A DNA stretch of 64,000 nucleotides from a virus. The notes beneath the pieces were generated by a model. It worked only from the letters and a program-made list of their open reading frames with translations. It was not told the origin of the DNA and did not search any database. Position numbers and translations under genes: made by a program. The stretch is from the IMG/VR virus record IMGVR_UViG_3300027668_000011, positions 1 through 64,000 of that record; one strand, 5' to 3'. Each line of letters begins with the position of its first letter. Positions within the stretch are counted from its first letter, which is position 1. Shown here piece by piece: positions 40,838 through 50,213 of the stretch.

Positions 40838-42531
40838 TATAAGTTTCCATCTGGTATTTCTGAACCAGGTTCCATTCCGCTAACATCTGGACTCATTACA
40901 TCATCCATTGGTGCTGGTATGTCTTCTACCGGTGCCATTATGTCTAACGGAGCACTTGGGCCAGGTCTAACGCCTACATTTCGTAAGCCTACATCTTCTG
41001 CGCCGTCTGTATTGTATTTATTCTCCATCTTCCAATAATGCTCGTTATCCTTCATCTCTTCTTGCGTTAAGCCTAAGTACTTCTTAAGTTTAAATTGCTG
41101 ACTTAAATACGGTACTGCTTCTAAACTGCCGAATAGCTGTGCTCTTTGAAGGTTCATGTCCAAGTCTCTGTATGAACTGAAGTTTTGAGGTACTGTTAAT
41201 TCTAATTTAAATGTACTTGAATCAAGCTCAATGCCTTTATAGTTTAAGAACATTTTAAATTCTCTATCTAATGTTCGTATAATTTGCTTTTGTAGTCTTT
41301 GACAAAACTTAGCAAATTGAAATTCTTGTATGTATGCAACGCCTACTTTACCGTCAGTTGTTGCCGCTGTTCCATCATCTGGGCCAGTAGGCAAATATGA
41401 ACTTGGTACTCTCAATCCTCTTAGCAGTTTGTTGTTAAAGTATTTTAAGTCGTCAATTTGACCTAAGTTCTCACCGCCAGGCAATGTATCAACTTTACTA
41501 CCACGACCGTCTGCCGTTTGAGCAAAGAAGTAATCTTCTAACATACTCATTGGATTGTAAGCCGCATCTGCAACATTGTTGCCGTCTTTGTTTTTGTTAG
41601 GTACACGTTTTTGCTGTACTTCATACTTAACACGTTCTAAGTACTGTTGTGCTTTATGAGGAGGCATATTACCAACGTCAATCATAAACACTCTTCTTTC
41701 AGGTGCTCTATGAACTCTGTAAATAATAATACTATCTTCTAATAATTCTTTTTGTTTAAAAACTTTAAATACTGGCTCTAATACGCTAATGCCAAAGGGC
41801 CATGAATGATCCATGCCTTCTGTTAAACTAATATGTACTACATGCTGTGCATCAACTGGACTACCTGTTGTAGCACCTTGGTCTCCGCCCATAGGCGAAT
41901 AGTTACTAACACTAGTTCCAACATTGCCGCCTGCCATCATGCCGCCACCTGCGCCATATGGTCTGGCATGTAATGCCGCGGCACTTGTTGCCGACATTTG
42001 TTCAAAGTTAACGTCTAAGTTTTTAATAAAGTAAGTTTCAATCTTCTTACCTTCACTTTCGTTAACAACAACCTTTTCAATGTTTGCTGGGTCAACCCAA
42101 AATAGTTTATAAGTTTCTGGATCTCTAATAAAGAACTGGTCTCCGTATTTAAGAGTGTTCCTTACCATTTTAAAAGCTCGTCTTCTTAGCTCGTTGTTGT
42201 TACACCATTGATCAAGTGTTTTGCTAAGAATTTTCATTTCTGTTTCGCTAGGATCTTCTGTAAACTCGAATATGAATGGTAGTTTAGTGTACTCGTCATC
42301 TTGTGAGCAAAATTCTGCAATAATATCTAGTGCCGCATTGATCTCCAAGTCGTTGTCCATTTGGTCATACTGAATATAACGCATAAGTCTGTTAGGACTG
42401 CCTGCATATACTTCAGGTAACCAACTGCTAAACCGAGCCGCACCAAATTGTCCAGCTGACTGCCCATCAATGTTCGAAGGCATTCCTCCGTTTGATGATG
42501 TTGCATTAAAATATTTTCGCCAAGTTGCCAT
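40837..42531 (-). CDS. gp20: portal vertex protein, T4 gp20-like
   Basis: A 564-residue portal protein with marine gp20 blocks: RMMRYIQYDQMDNDLEINAALDIIAEFCSQ-like start (here LMRYIQYDQMDNDLEI), WVDPANIEKVV, HISLTEGMDHSWPFGISVLEP, IYRVHRAPERRVFMIDVGNMPPHKAQQYLE, YNPMSMLEDYFFAQTADGRGS and LPGGENLGQIDDLKYF. The dodecameric portal is the DNA gate and head-tail connector. AAAGGAAC precedes the ATG and a late promoter is 22 bases upstream. It heads the head operon. Confidence 0.97.
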   Translation of the reverse strand: MATWRKYFNATSSNGGMPSNIDGQSAGQFGAARFSSWLPEVYAGSPNRLMRYIQYDQMDNDLEINAALDIIAEFCSQDDEYTKLPFIFEFTEDPSETEMKILSKTLDQWCNNNELRRRAFKMVRNTLKYGDQFFIRDPETYKLFWVDPANIEKVVVNESEGKKIETYFIKNLDVNFEQMSATSAAALHARPYGAGGGMMAGGNVGTSVSNYSPMGGDQGATTGSPVDAQHVVHISLTEGMDHSWPFGISVLEPVFKVFKQKELLEDSIIIYRVHRAPERRVFMIDVGNMPPHKAQQYLERVKYEVQQKRVPNKNKDGNNVADAAYNPMSMLEDYFFAQTADGRGSKVDTLPGGENLGQIDDLKYFNNKLLRGLRVPSSYLPTGPDDGTAATTDGKVGVAYIQEFQFAKFCQRLQKQIIRTLDREFKMFLNYKGIELDSSTFKLELTVPQNFSSYRDLDMNLQRAQLFGSLEAVPYLSQQFKLKKYLGLTQEEMKDNEHYWKMENKYNTDGAEDVGLRNVGVRPGPSAPLDIMAPVEDIPAPMDDVMSPDVSGMEPGSEIPDGNL

Positions 42532-42552
42532 AAAAGTTCCTTTATATGCGTA

Positions 42553-42560
42553 TATTTATC
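42553..42560 (-). promoter_or_regulatory. T4-type late promoter GATAAATA with leader
   Basis: GATAAATA reads leftward, 21 bases before the portal ATG at 42531. Confidence 0.78.
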
Positions 42561-42593
42561 ACTTTAATGAAATAATGTCAAGTCTTTTTGAAA

Positions 42594-45500
42594 TTAGTCG
42601 TTTAGAACTTTAGTAGCTTTGATTTGAGCCTTTAATAGCTTGTTATTTTCGGTCTGTAATGATATTAGTTCGCCTATCCTATCTTCGTTAGGAGTTGGGG
42701 TTGTTGAGGTTGGTTTTGAATTGAAGTCGTCCATAGTAGTATCTACTTTGGGCTTGGTATCTTTTTGCTTTTTAGTTTCTGGGAATTGTGCGGCTGTGTC
42801 AACATCTGTTCCAGTGTTGCCATTAAATCCAGTTAAGTCGCCACCCTTTCTCTTCTCTAACTGTTCTCTTCTTCGTTTGGCTCTGCCAGCCGGTGACCTA
42901 TCTATTGCCGTAGGTATCGGCACAGAGTCGAAGATGTCTTCATCATCATAGTCCGAAGTCTCACCAATTGGCAAAGCTTCTGGTCTTCCTATGCCCGTTG
43001 TTGTTGTCTCTGCAAAACTGCCAGTTCCGCCAGCCATCTGATCTTTCTTACTTCTAATGTCCATCTTTGCCCACATCACATCGTTCTTAAGCCTTTGTTC
43101 GTCATCCATATAATCCATCGAATCAATGTCGGGGCCTTTTTCGAGGGCGGCTGTGGCTGTTTGTAGTCTTTCTGTTAACTCTTTTAACGATGTACTAGCA
43201 ATACCCCAGTCATCTTCGCTCAAGAGATCTTCGATAACTGTTGGTGTTTTAGTTACACCTTTTTCTACTAATGGCGCACTAGTTTTTTGTAGTGCTTTCT
43301 GTCCTGCTTTACTAGTAGGAACGTTTGACATGTCTGTGTTTACTTGCTTGGCTCCTGCTGAACTACTACCGCCTATTAATCCTAATGCCGCTATTTTTAA
43401 TAAATCTGCGAAGTTTATATCGGCTATTTGCTGTGCTAGATAGGCTATGCCATCGCCCATTATGTAGAACCCTTGACCAATACCGGCTCCGTCGAAATTA
43501 CCTAATGCTTCATTAAGTTGTGCTGTACTTGTGGCAAACATTCCCATGTGTTTAGATTGGCTTTCTAAATTGTCGAATATAACAAATGGGTCGTCGCCCA
43601 TTTTCTCAAACGAGTCTCCAACATGTTTCATATTAACAGCGAACTTAGTTATGTTACTTCCAAATATCATTATGAATCTAGATTCTTCTGCTAACAGTAG
43701 GAACATGTCGCTCATTTCATTCATTCGTGCCATTGTGTTAAGTAATGTTACAGGTAGTTTTATTATTGCCTGTTGTAATAATACAAACCCTTTAGCTATA
43801 ATTAATAACGGCTTTACACTAATGCCAGCAAGTCCGTCGATAAACTTTTTCATTTTTTCTATAGGACTGTCTGCTCCAAACAATGCTCCGATGCCGTCTT
43901 TGATACCGCTCATTAATGTACCGCCGCTCATAGCACTCATGCCGCCACCAAGTGACTTCATTGCGCCGCCAGCCATACTCAAGTTTTTCATATCCACACG
44001 GTTAAATGCATATAATGAATCTGCTAGTCTCTCCATAACAGGTCCTGCCATAGAGCCAATAAGCATAAATGGTAACATAGGGGCCATTAGCGTCATAGCG
44101 GCTCCTACTGCCAATAATCCGCCTGCTGTATTCATTAGTCCACCACCGTCAACGTCTGCCAGTGCTGATAAGCTAGGGCCGAAGTTTTTAAGAGGCTCAT
44201 TAATTAACTGCATAGCAAGACCTAATGGTATTAATGCAAGACCCAATGCTCCAATGGCTATTGCGCCTGTTATAATAAATGGTGATATAAAACTAAGTCC
44301 TGCCGCCGCTATACCTAATACTACAAGTCCTGCCGCCAACACGCCAATTGTTTTAAGACCAACATCTTTCATTAATTGGAGTCCTTTGCCTAATGGAAGA
44401 ATTGATAATCCTAATAGTGCTATCGCCGCCGCTCCTGTGAGCATCGATCCTGATGCTTTACCTAGCACCGTGGCTAGTGCCGCCAATCCGCCTAGTGCAA
44501 TTGTGCCTTTTACAATTGAAGTCCACTCTACATCATTGAACTGTTTAAGTCCTACAGCCGCTAATCCAACTGATGCACCTAATAATGCAATTGCCGCCGC
44601 GCCTTTAAGTACTTTAGTGTCGCCAAATTTCTTAACGCCATCTGCTATTCTTTGTAGGAAGCCGCCTGTTTTGCCGCCTCCGGATAATGCTGATTCGGTG
44701 ATATCAGTGGCTTTACTGCCTGCCGCTTCCAAGCCGCTTCCAACTGATGTGGCACCGCTACTTGATACTCTATTCTTTATCGTGTCTGCAAGTGCTCCAC
44801 CAACTCCGGCTTGTACTTTTCCGGTAACTGCCTGAACTGCAAGGGCTTTCGCCGTCGACAATGCAATTATCACAGGAACTGCCGCGGCTAGCAACTTTAA
44901 TAGGCCAGAAGTTATTGCTGAGCCTATGTCTCCTAACAGTGTCTGAATCACTCCAGCGAAGCCGTCTTTATCGAAAGCTGTTTTGATATATTGGGCAAAG
45001 TCTGCTAATTGATCTGCCGCTACTTTAATCCATTTAGCTAAAGTTGTCGCCATTTTGCCTACTCTGTCGCCCATACTCATTGCGGCTCCACTCATATCGT
45101 CTACGCCAAAGCCAAAGATGTCTAGTATTTCTTTGAAGCCGTCTGATATTGCTCCTGTTACTTCTGGATCTGAGAATAAACTGTAGAATGCATTCTGGGC
45201 TCCGCCTGATATCTGTGCCATTACTTTATTAAATTGGTTAGTACCCTTTTGTACTAAGTCCATTTGAAAGCCTGTGCCTAATGATTTATTAATATCTTTC
45301 ATTTTGCTTTCGGACTGTTCAAACTGTGCTATAGCGTTTGCCATAGTTTTTGCTGATTCGTCGCCAATGTTAGCCATTGCTCTGATACGTTGTTTTTCAC
45401 TGTGGCTAAGATTGCCTAGTGTCGACGTTAGACCTTCTACCATTCCTTGTGCTTGGTCTTGGCTTAATGTGCCGTTTTGTACTGCTGTTATATATTCGTT

Positions 45501-46631
45501 CATCGGGCCTTGAAGATTAGGTAATGCTGTTACCATACCAATAGCCGCTTGGCTCATTCCAATAGCACTTGTATTCGCCGCTTCCTGGAATGCTGTTGCA
45601 AGATCGGCTCCTGCTTTTCCGCCCATAGCCGCCATGCCAGAAGCAAATACTTCTATGCCGCCAATAACATCACTTCGTACTGCATCGTTAAATTGCAGAA
45701 GTGTTGCTGTTAATTGACCTTCGTCTAATAGCTGACTTACAAAGTTTTGTAATTCTGCTGTACTCACACCAATTGCTGTTGAGTATGCTTGTTGTAATCT
45801 TGTTGTTCTTGCTACTTGTTGGTTTAATCTTCCCTGGTCAACATTACCCAAGTTTAACATTGCTTGTCGTCTATCTAATGCTTGTCCAAAACGATCCATG
45901 CTGTCCTGGAAACTTAAACCAAGTTCCTCTGACGTGTCTGCCGCAAATTTCATTGTGTCAGTAAATCTACCAAAGCCCTGAGTTGCTATTACACTAGAAG
46001 AATTTGCCATTCTCTGTGCCGCACCTGCAAAACCGTCGCCCAATGCACCCAGTTGTCCAATTGCTTGGGTAGTAGTTTTACCCATATCAGTGTAAGTACT
46101 GTTAAACCCAATACCAACTGAAGTAAGGTCGTTAATTGCACTGCCGGCGCCCATCATTGCTTTACTAATAAAGCCTGCGCCTGTTACTGCCGCGCCGCCA
46201 AGTAGCATACCTGCTTTAAATACGCCTCCGCCAACAAAGCCTACTGCTCCGACAAGTTGTTCGCCTGTGTTTTCAAAGTCGTCTATAACTTTAGTAGCAA
46301 AGGATTTATATTCCTTTTTGTCTACTTTATTGCCGTCTCTGATAGCATCTTCGTTACCTTTGATGCCCCTAATCATTTCTTGTAAGAACCCGCCGGCTTC
46401 TTTAGCCTCTTCCTGTCTAGCTTTGTCAGAACTTTTTTCGTCTTTTGCATTGTTAGTTATTGCTAAATGCATCTTCTTATTGTTCTCTACTAGTGCTTTA
46501 AGGTCTTTGTCTGACACACCGTTATTTTTTGCAATCTCTTGAAGTACTTTGGATACTTCTTCCATGGTGGATTCTGTTGCCCAATCTGGGAAACGAAAAT
46601 TCTGTCCTTCTATGTTAAATTCAACTGCCAC
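42594..46631 (-). CDS. tail tape measure protein (gp29-position, probable)
   Basis: A 1345-residue protein. The N-terminal part is helical and charged, then comes a long Ala/Gly/Met-rich region with many hydrophobic helices (residues about 540-960, for example LLKLLAAAVPVIIALSTAKA), which is the signature of a tape measure. The 135-500 region carries AGSAINDLTSVGIGFNSTYTDM and SAIGMSQAAIGMVTAL. The C-terminus is a coil. It is more than twice the length of T4 gp29 (590), so a longer tail or a fused domain is expected. The start codon is GTG (46631) with AAAGGAAA upstream. It is followed on the opposite strand by the gp26-like gene. Confidence 0.75.
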   Translation of the reverse strand: MAVEFNIEGQNFRFPDWATESTMEEVSKVLQEIAKNNGVSDKDLKALVENNKKMHLAITNNAKDEKSSDKARQEEAKEAGGFLQEMIRGIKGNEDAIRDGNKVDKKEYKSFATKVIDDFENTGEQLVGAVGFVGGGVFKAGMLLGGAAVTGAGFISKAMMGAGSAINDLTSVGIGFNSTYTDMGKTTTQAIGQLGALGDGFAGAAQRMANSSSVIATQGFGRFTDTMKFAADTSEELGLSFQDSMDRFGQALDRRQAMLNLGNVDQGRLNQQVARTTRLQQAYSTAIGVSTAELQNFVSQLLDEGQLTATLLQFNDAVRSDVIGGIEVFASGMAAMGGKAGADLATAFQEAANTSAIGMSQAAIGMVTALPNLQGPMNEYITAVQNGTLSQDQAQGMVEGLTSTLGNLSHSEKQRIRAMANIGDESAKTMANAIAQFEQSESKMKDINKSLGTGFQMDLVQKGTNQFNKVMAQISGGAQNAFYSLFSDPEVTGAISDGFKEILDIFGFGVDDMSGAAMSMGDRVGKMATTLAKWIKVAADQLADFAQYIKTAFDKDGFAGVIQTLLGDIGSAITSGLLKLLAAAVPVIIALSTAKALAVQAVTGKVQAGVGGALADTIKNRVSSSGATSVGSGLEAAGSKATDITESALSGGGKTGGFLQRIADGVKKFGDTKVLKGAAAIALLGASVGLAAVGLKQFNDVEWTSIVKGTIALGGLAALATVLGKASGSMLTGAAAIALLGLSILPLGKGLQLMKDVGLKTIGVLAAGLVVLGIAAAGLSFISPFIITGAIAIGALGLALIPLGLAMQLINEPLKNFGPSLSALADVDGGGLMNTAGGLLAVGAAMTLMAPMLPFMLIGSMAGPVMERLADSLYAFNRVDMKNLSMAGGAMKSLGGGMSAMSGGTLMSGIKDGIGALFGADSPIEKMKKFIDGLAGISVKPLLIIAKGFVLLQQAIIKLPVTLLNTMARMNEMSDMFLLLAEESRFIMIFGSNITKFAVNMKHVGDSFEKMGDDPFVIFDNLESQSKHMGMFATSTAQLNEALGNFDGAGIGQGFYIMGDGIAYLAQQIADINFADLLKIAALGLIGGSSSAGAKQVNTDMSNVPTSKAGQKALQKTSAPLVEKGVTKTPTVIEDLLSEDDWGIASTSLKELTERLQTATAALEKGPDIDSMDYMDDEQRLKNDVMWAKMDIRSKKDQMAGGTGSFAETTTTGIGRPEALPIGETSDYDDEDIFDSVPIPTAIDRSPAGRAKRRREQLEKRKGGDLTGFNGNTGTDVDTAAQFPETKKQKDTKPKVDTTMDDFNSKPTSTTPTPNEDRIGELISLQTENNKLLKAQIKATKVLND

Positions 46632-46663
46632 TCAGTATTTCCTTTAAAACTAGTTTTAATGTA

Positions 46664-46671
46664 GATAAATA
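46664..46671 (+). promoter_or_regulatory. T4-type late promoter GATAAATA, rightward
   Basis: GATAAATAA, 73 bases before the gp26-like ATG (46744). The leader ends with CAGGAG. It transcribes across the leftward promoter at 46713-46720. Confidence 0.7.
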
Positions 46672-46712
46672 AGTACTAAGTTAATCATTAGATAAAAATT
46701 TAACTACAAACG

Positions 46713-46720
46713 TATTTATC
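46713..46720 (-). promoter_or_regulatory. T4-type late promoter GATAAATA, leftward
   Basis: GATAAATAC reading leftward, 82 bases before the tape measure GTG (46631). The leader ends with AAAGGAAA. It faces the promoter at 46664-46671, so the two leaders overlap in antisense by about 35 bases. Confidence 0.7.
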
Positions 46721-46743
46721 TTAAAGAATTAACAGGAGTTTTA

Positions 46744-47622
46744 ATGAGCAAAAATATGAACAAAACGCAGAATCCGTTAAGTGCCTACTTCAGAGCACCA
46801 AAGATATTCACAAAAATCCCTAGTGGTGGTAAATTTTATGACGAAGGTATTGTCGTATTCAATGATGATAGTACCCAAGAATTAGCAATTTATCCAATGA
46901 CTACTAAAGATGAGTTGTTATTAAAAAATCCAGATGCTTTATTAAACGGTGAGGCAGTTGCTTCATTGATCCATTCATGTGTACCAGAAATTAAAAATGC
47001 AAGAGATTTATATAGTGCTGACGTAGATGCATTACTAATTGCAATTAGAGGTGCAAGTGGTGGTGATGATGTTGATGTTGCCGCTAAGTGTCCAAAGTGC
47101 GAAACTACTACTGACGTAACTGTAAGTGTTGCACAAAGTTTGCAGACAATGGAAGAACTAGACGATGTCTACGAAGTTACTCTTGCAAACGGACTTGTTA
47201 TTTCAGGTATGCCATTTAGTTATAAGAACACTATTAAGGCAGGTGTTGCCAGTTTCCAAAGTACAAGAAGTATGCAAAGTATTTCTGCATTAGACGACGA
47301 CATGGAAAGGCTAAAAGCATTTAATACTAGTTTTGTTAAACTAGCAGACTTAAACTTCGAGTTATTGATTGATGCTATTTATAGTGTTAGTTTTCAAGAT
47401 GAGAAGGGCGAAGATGCTGTTATTAAAGACAAAAAAGTTATTAGAGAGTTTTTAGAGAATACTGATAACAACGTTGGAAAAGAAATTGAAGCATTTATCA
47501 ATAGCATTAATGCTAAGGGTGTTAATAACGAGGTGCAAGTTGAATGTAGCAATGAAGAATGTGATAACACATTTAATTCTACTATTAACTTTGATCCTGT
47601 AAATTTTTTCACGGGTTCCTAG
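46744..47622 (+). CDS. baseplate hub/assembly protein, gp26-like, with zinc ribbon
   Basis: A 292-residue protein. It starts with a beta region (APKIFTKIPSGGKFYDEGIV, ELAIYPMTTKDELLLKNPD), then a helical part with IRGASGGDDVDVAAKCPKC (Cys116, Cys119) and a C-terminal CSNEEC (Cys268, Cys273). The two Cys pairs look like a zinc ribbon. The region KDELLLKNPDALLNG and the overall layout match gp26-like proteins of marine T4-type phages. It ends FDPVNFFTGS after a slippery string that probably produces a longer form (see 47607-47846). CAGGAG precedes the ATG. Confidence 0.65.
   Translation: MSKNMNKTQNPLSAYFRAPKIFTKIPSGGKFYDEGIVVFNDDSTQELAIYPMTTKDELLLKNPDALLNGEAVASLIHSCVPEIKNARDLYSADVDALLIAIRGASGGDDVDVAAKCPKCETTTDVTVSVAQSLQTMEELDDVYEVTLANGLVISGMPFSYKNTIKAGVASFQSTRSMQSISALDDDMERLKAFNTSFVKLADLNFELLIDAIYSVSFQDEKGEDAVIKDKKVIREFLENTDNNVGKEIEAFINSINAKGVNNEVQVECSNEECDNTFNSTINFDPVNFFTGS
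47601..47610 (+). other. canonical -1 ribosomal frameshift site
   Basis: AAATTTTTTC contains two overlapping X-XXY-YYZ heptamers in the correct phase: A-AAT-TTT (47601-47607) and T-TTT-TTC (47604-47610). The zero-frame stop TAG is 9 bases further. The -1 frame is open from here to 47846. Confidence 0.8.
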
Positions 47623-47846
47623 GGTCAGCCGAGCCTGAAGAAATTTCAGCCTACTTAGGTAAACTCGAGAAAGAAGGTCAAGCAATTTCTAAACAAGTAG
47701 CCGAGCTGGCTATTTTTAGTGAGGGTGCCGTTTCGTATACTGAGGGTTGGCACCTGAGTCCATCTGAGCGTGAAGAACTTATAAAGACCTTAAACCGCTA
47801 CAACAAAATGAAGAGCGGTGACAAGAGTCAAGACTGGATGGATTAA
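47607..47846 (+). CDS. -1-frame C-terminal extension of the gp26-like protein (gp51-position)
   Basis: Seventy-nine codons in the -1 frame after the slippery site, with no usable start codon of its own (the only ATGs lie near the 3' end). The encoded segment reads FHGFLGSAEPEEISAYLGKL and then EKEGQAISKQVAELAIFSEG, AVSYTEGWHLSPSEREELIK and TLNRYNKMKSGDKSQDWMD. It is a helical, charged domain of chaperone type. A fused product would have 367 residues. In T4, gp51 is the small catalyst of hub assembly next to gp26, so a gp26/gp51 frameshift pair, like tail-chaperone pairs of other phages, is a good working model. The stop overlaps the stop of the convergent lipoprotein gene. Confidence 0.75.
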   Translation, partial: FHGFLGSAEPEEISAYLGKLEKEGQAISKQVAELAIFSEGAVSYTEGWHLSPSEREELIKTLNRYNKMKSGDKSQDWMD

Positions 47847-50197
47847 AACTGTAAGTTAAATCCTATTTCTAATGTGTCGCCATCAACTGAACTAGTAGTT
47901 GCTTTAGCATAGAACATTTTATATGTGTGCATTAGTGTAGTCCTAAATGCAACATCATTGTTACTAAATTCAGATACCAATCCACCGTCCCACACAATGC
48001 TTGTATTACTCAAGCTCTGGTGCATACTAGTACCTAATGTTAAGTATGTATTTCCGTACACTGATGTGTGCATACCTGTTACATCTACATATAATTCTGC
48101 ATCGTTTAAAGTAAAGTCTTTTACTGTGATGTTGTACTGACTGTTTTCTTCTGTAAAGCCTTGTACTGACGTCTTATACATTGCTAGGCCCGTTGTAACA
48201 TGTAGGTTAGGTAGTATAGGAGTAGTATATTCTGCAAATGCATTTAGTGTAGAAACATCTAATTCAGCAGTACCGTTGCCATACCATTTGCCGTTACTGT
48301 TAGCACCGATCTTGTCTGTCATATAACCTAAACCGTAATGGAATTGTCCTGTTTGCTTGTCCAAGTATACTAATGCACCGTTAGATGTGTTGCCTACTGT
48401 AACACCTATGTTATCAAAATTGTGCGAGTAACCTTGAATACCTGTAACACTATTTCTTGCCATAAACACATTGTCGCTAAGTGTTGCATTTTTAATATTA
48501 TGGAACAATGTTTTATTATCAGCAATAGTCTGTGCGTACTGCAATGGCTTATTAAGTAGTTCTGATCTCATTTCTTGTAACTGCGACGGTGGATCTAAAC
48601 TAATAAAGAAACTAGTAATTGTTTGTGTGTCTGATGGTTGCATAATATTTGCACCAATAAAGTCGTAATCATATTTGCCATCTACTTCAACAGGGAATAA
48701 CATATTAAATACAGGATTATTATCTGGTACAGCAAACTGGCTAGTTTCTGTGTAAGTGCCATCGCCATTGTTAATCATAGCATACGCTCGGTCTTGTGAA
48801 GTAACTAGTATATCGTCAATGCCATCATGATTGAAGTCTAGTATATAAATGTGGTTCACGCCGTTGTTAATTCCTTCTATTAACTCTTCGGCCCTAAATG
48901 CCGCATGGTCAAATGTTCTGTCGCCGTTGTTAGTTAAGAACTGTAACACATGCCCTTGATAATAATTTTCGCCGTCTGTGTTTGCTATAACTAAGTCTAG
49001 TAAGCCGTCTGCATTAACATCCGTTGCCTGCATATCGAATGCAATATTATATTCATAATACCCAGGAGGTAATGCGGTGTAGTCTGTTGTGTAATCTGAT
49101 TCAGTGTTGCCCCAATAAATGCCACCTACACTATCTCCACCTAAGGAAACATAGGCGCCTTGACTCCAGCCTAGTGCAATATCTCCAAAACCGTCACCAT
49201 CAAAATCTGCTATTGTTGTAGATGTCGCAAAGTGAGTATCATGACCTACTTTGAACCTAGTGTCTTTAAAGTTACCTGATCCGTCATTTAGCATAAAGAA
49301 CTTGTATCCGTTCCCACCGTTCGTACCCATATCAGCAACGGGTATTGTGTTAGGCATAAAGATGTCATTAAAGCCGTCTCCATTTAAATCACCTACAGCA
49401 TGGTCATGAACCATCAATCCAACTTCGACCCCATCTTTATTTTTGTTTGAAAGCATAAAGTCTGGCAAGTTATCATGCGACTTTATAAATTTGCCATTAT
49501 CAGTTAACCACAAGTTACCTGTGTTAAACAAGTCTTTATTACCGTCGCCGTTTAAATCGTATTGGTGTGCAATACCCATGTTGTATTCTTGTACAGGCGC
49601 ATCTTCTCCGTTATACCAACCCATGTTAGTCATAGTCGAATCTTGTCCATACACTAACGGACATACTCCGTTATCAAACACACTACAATCTAATGCAAAG
49701 TGTCCTTCGCCGTCATTAATAAATTGTAATGCTCGTGTGCCAGGTATCGTATTTCGGTCACCGAATGTTTGTACCCACACAACAAAGTCGTTATGTCCAT
49801 CTTGGTTGATATCATTTTCTATAACATAACTTGCATTGGTCATCCAAGCACCTGGACCTGTATATTCGTCTGAGTCTGGATTGTTTAAGTCTTTGCCGCC
49901 GTGACTACCATTAATAGTAACTTGCAAAAATGCAAAGTCTTCAACAGTGTATTTGCCGTTAACCCAAGTTGTATCATTATAATCGCCTACACCATAAGAC
50001 ACATTGTTATAACCTAACGCACTATTAGTATTTTCAAAGTTATCTGAAAAAGTCTCAAACTGTATTCGCTTGTCAGGTGATGTAGTAACCGTTGTTGGAG
50101 GTGTTACTACAGTTGGGGTGGGTGCAGTTGTACTGCCGCCGCCACTTGCACATGCACCTAAGCCTAATGATAAAAGTATTGCACAGAAATTAATCAT
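47843..50197 (-). CDS. lipoprotein with VCBS/FG-GAP beta-propeller and outer-membrane-type barrel end
   Basis: A 784-residue protein. The lipobox is LGLGACAS with Cys16; the start at 50197 (behind GGGGAA) is chosen because it begins the signal peptide, although the frame is open 43 codons further upstream. Residues about 80-500 hold repeated calcium-binding D-x-D/N-x-D-G-x-x-D loops (DINQDGHNDF, DLNGDGNKDL, DLNGDGFNDI, DFDGDGFGDI, DVNADGLLDL, DFNHDGIDDI), the VCBS/FG-GAP pattern of an integrin-like propeller. The C-terminal 200 residues are amphipathic strands ending in GFNLQF, an aromatic end like an outer-membrane beta-barrel signal. A surface-exposed anchor is the likely outcome. Confidence 0.85.
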   Translation of the reverse strand: MINFCAILLSLGLGACASGGGSTTAPTPTVVTPPTTVTTSPDKRIQFETFSDNFENTNSALGYNNVSYGVGDYNDTTWVNGKYTVEDFAFLQVTINGSHGGKDLNNPDSDEYTGPGAWMTNASYVIENDINQDGHNDFVVWVQTFGDRNTIPGTRALQFINDGEGHFALDCSVFDNGVCPLVYGQDSTMTNMGWYNGEDAPVQEYNMGIAHQYDLNGDGNKDLFNTGNLWLTDNGKFIKSHDNLPDFMLSNKNKDGVEVGLMVHDHAVGDLNGDGFNDIFMPNTIPVADMGTNGGNGYKFFMLNDGSGNFKDTRFKVGHDTHFATSTTIADFDGDGFGDIALGWSQGAYVSLGGDSVGGIYWGNTESDYTTDYTALPPGYYEYNIAFDMQATDVNADGLLDLVIANTDGENYYQGHVLQFLTNNGDRTFDHAAFRAEELIEGINNGVNHIYILDFNHDGIDDILVTSQDRAYAMINNGDGTYTETSQFAVPDNNPVFNMLFPVEVDGKYDYDFIGANIMQPSDTQTITSFFISLDPPSQLQEMRSELLNKPLQYAQTIADNKTLFHNIKNATLSDNVFMARNSVTGIQGYSHNFDNIGVTVGNTSNGALVYLDKQTGQFHYGLGYMTDKIGANSNGKWYGNGTAELDVSTLNAFAEYTTPILPNLHVTTGLAMYKTSVQGFTEENSQYNITVKDFTLNDAELYVDVTGMHTSVYGNTYLTLGTSMHQSLSNTSIVWDGGLVSEFSNNDVAFRTTLMHTYKMFYAKATTSSVDGDTLEIGFNLQF

Positions 50198-50213
50198 TTG
50201 CGTATTCCCCTTT

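Noticed and set aside
42553-42581. Possible sigma-70 promoter: TTGACA at 42581-42576 with a 17-bp spacer to TAAATA
   Set aside because: The -10 matches at only three of six positions and is part of the late octamer, so the -35 is probably chance.
43531-44835. A 434-codon plus-strand frame
   Set aside because: It lies fully opposite the tape measure gene in its Ala/Gly-rich region; the long open frame is a by-product of codon bias.
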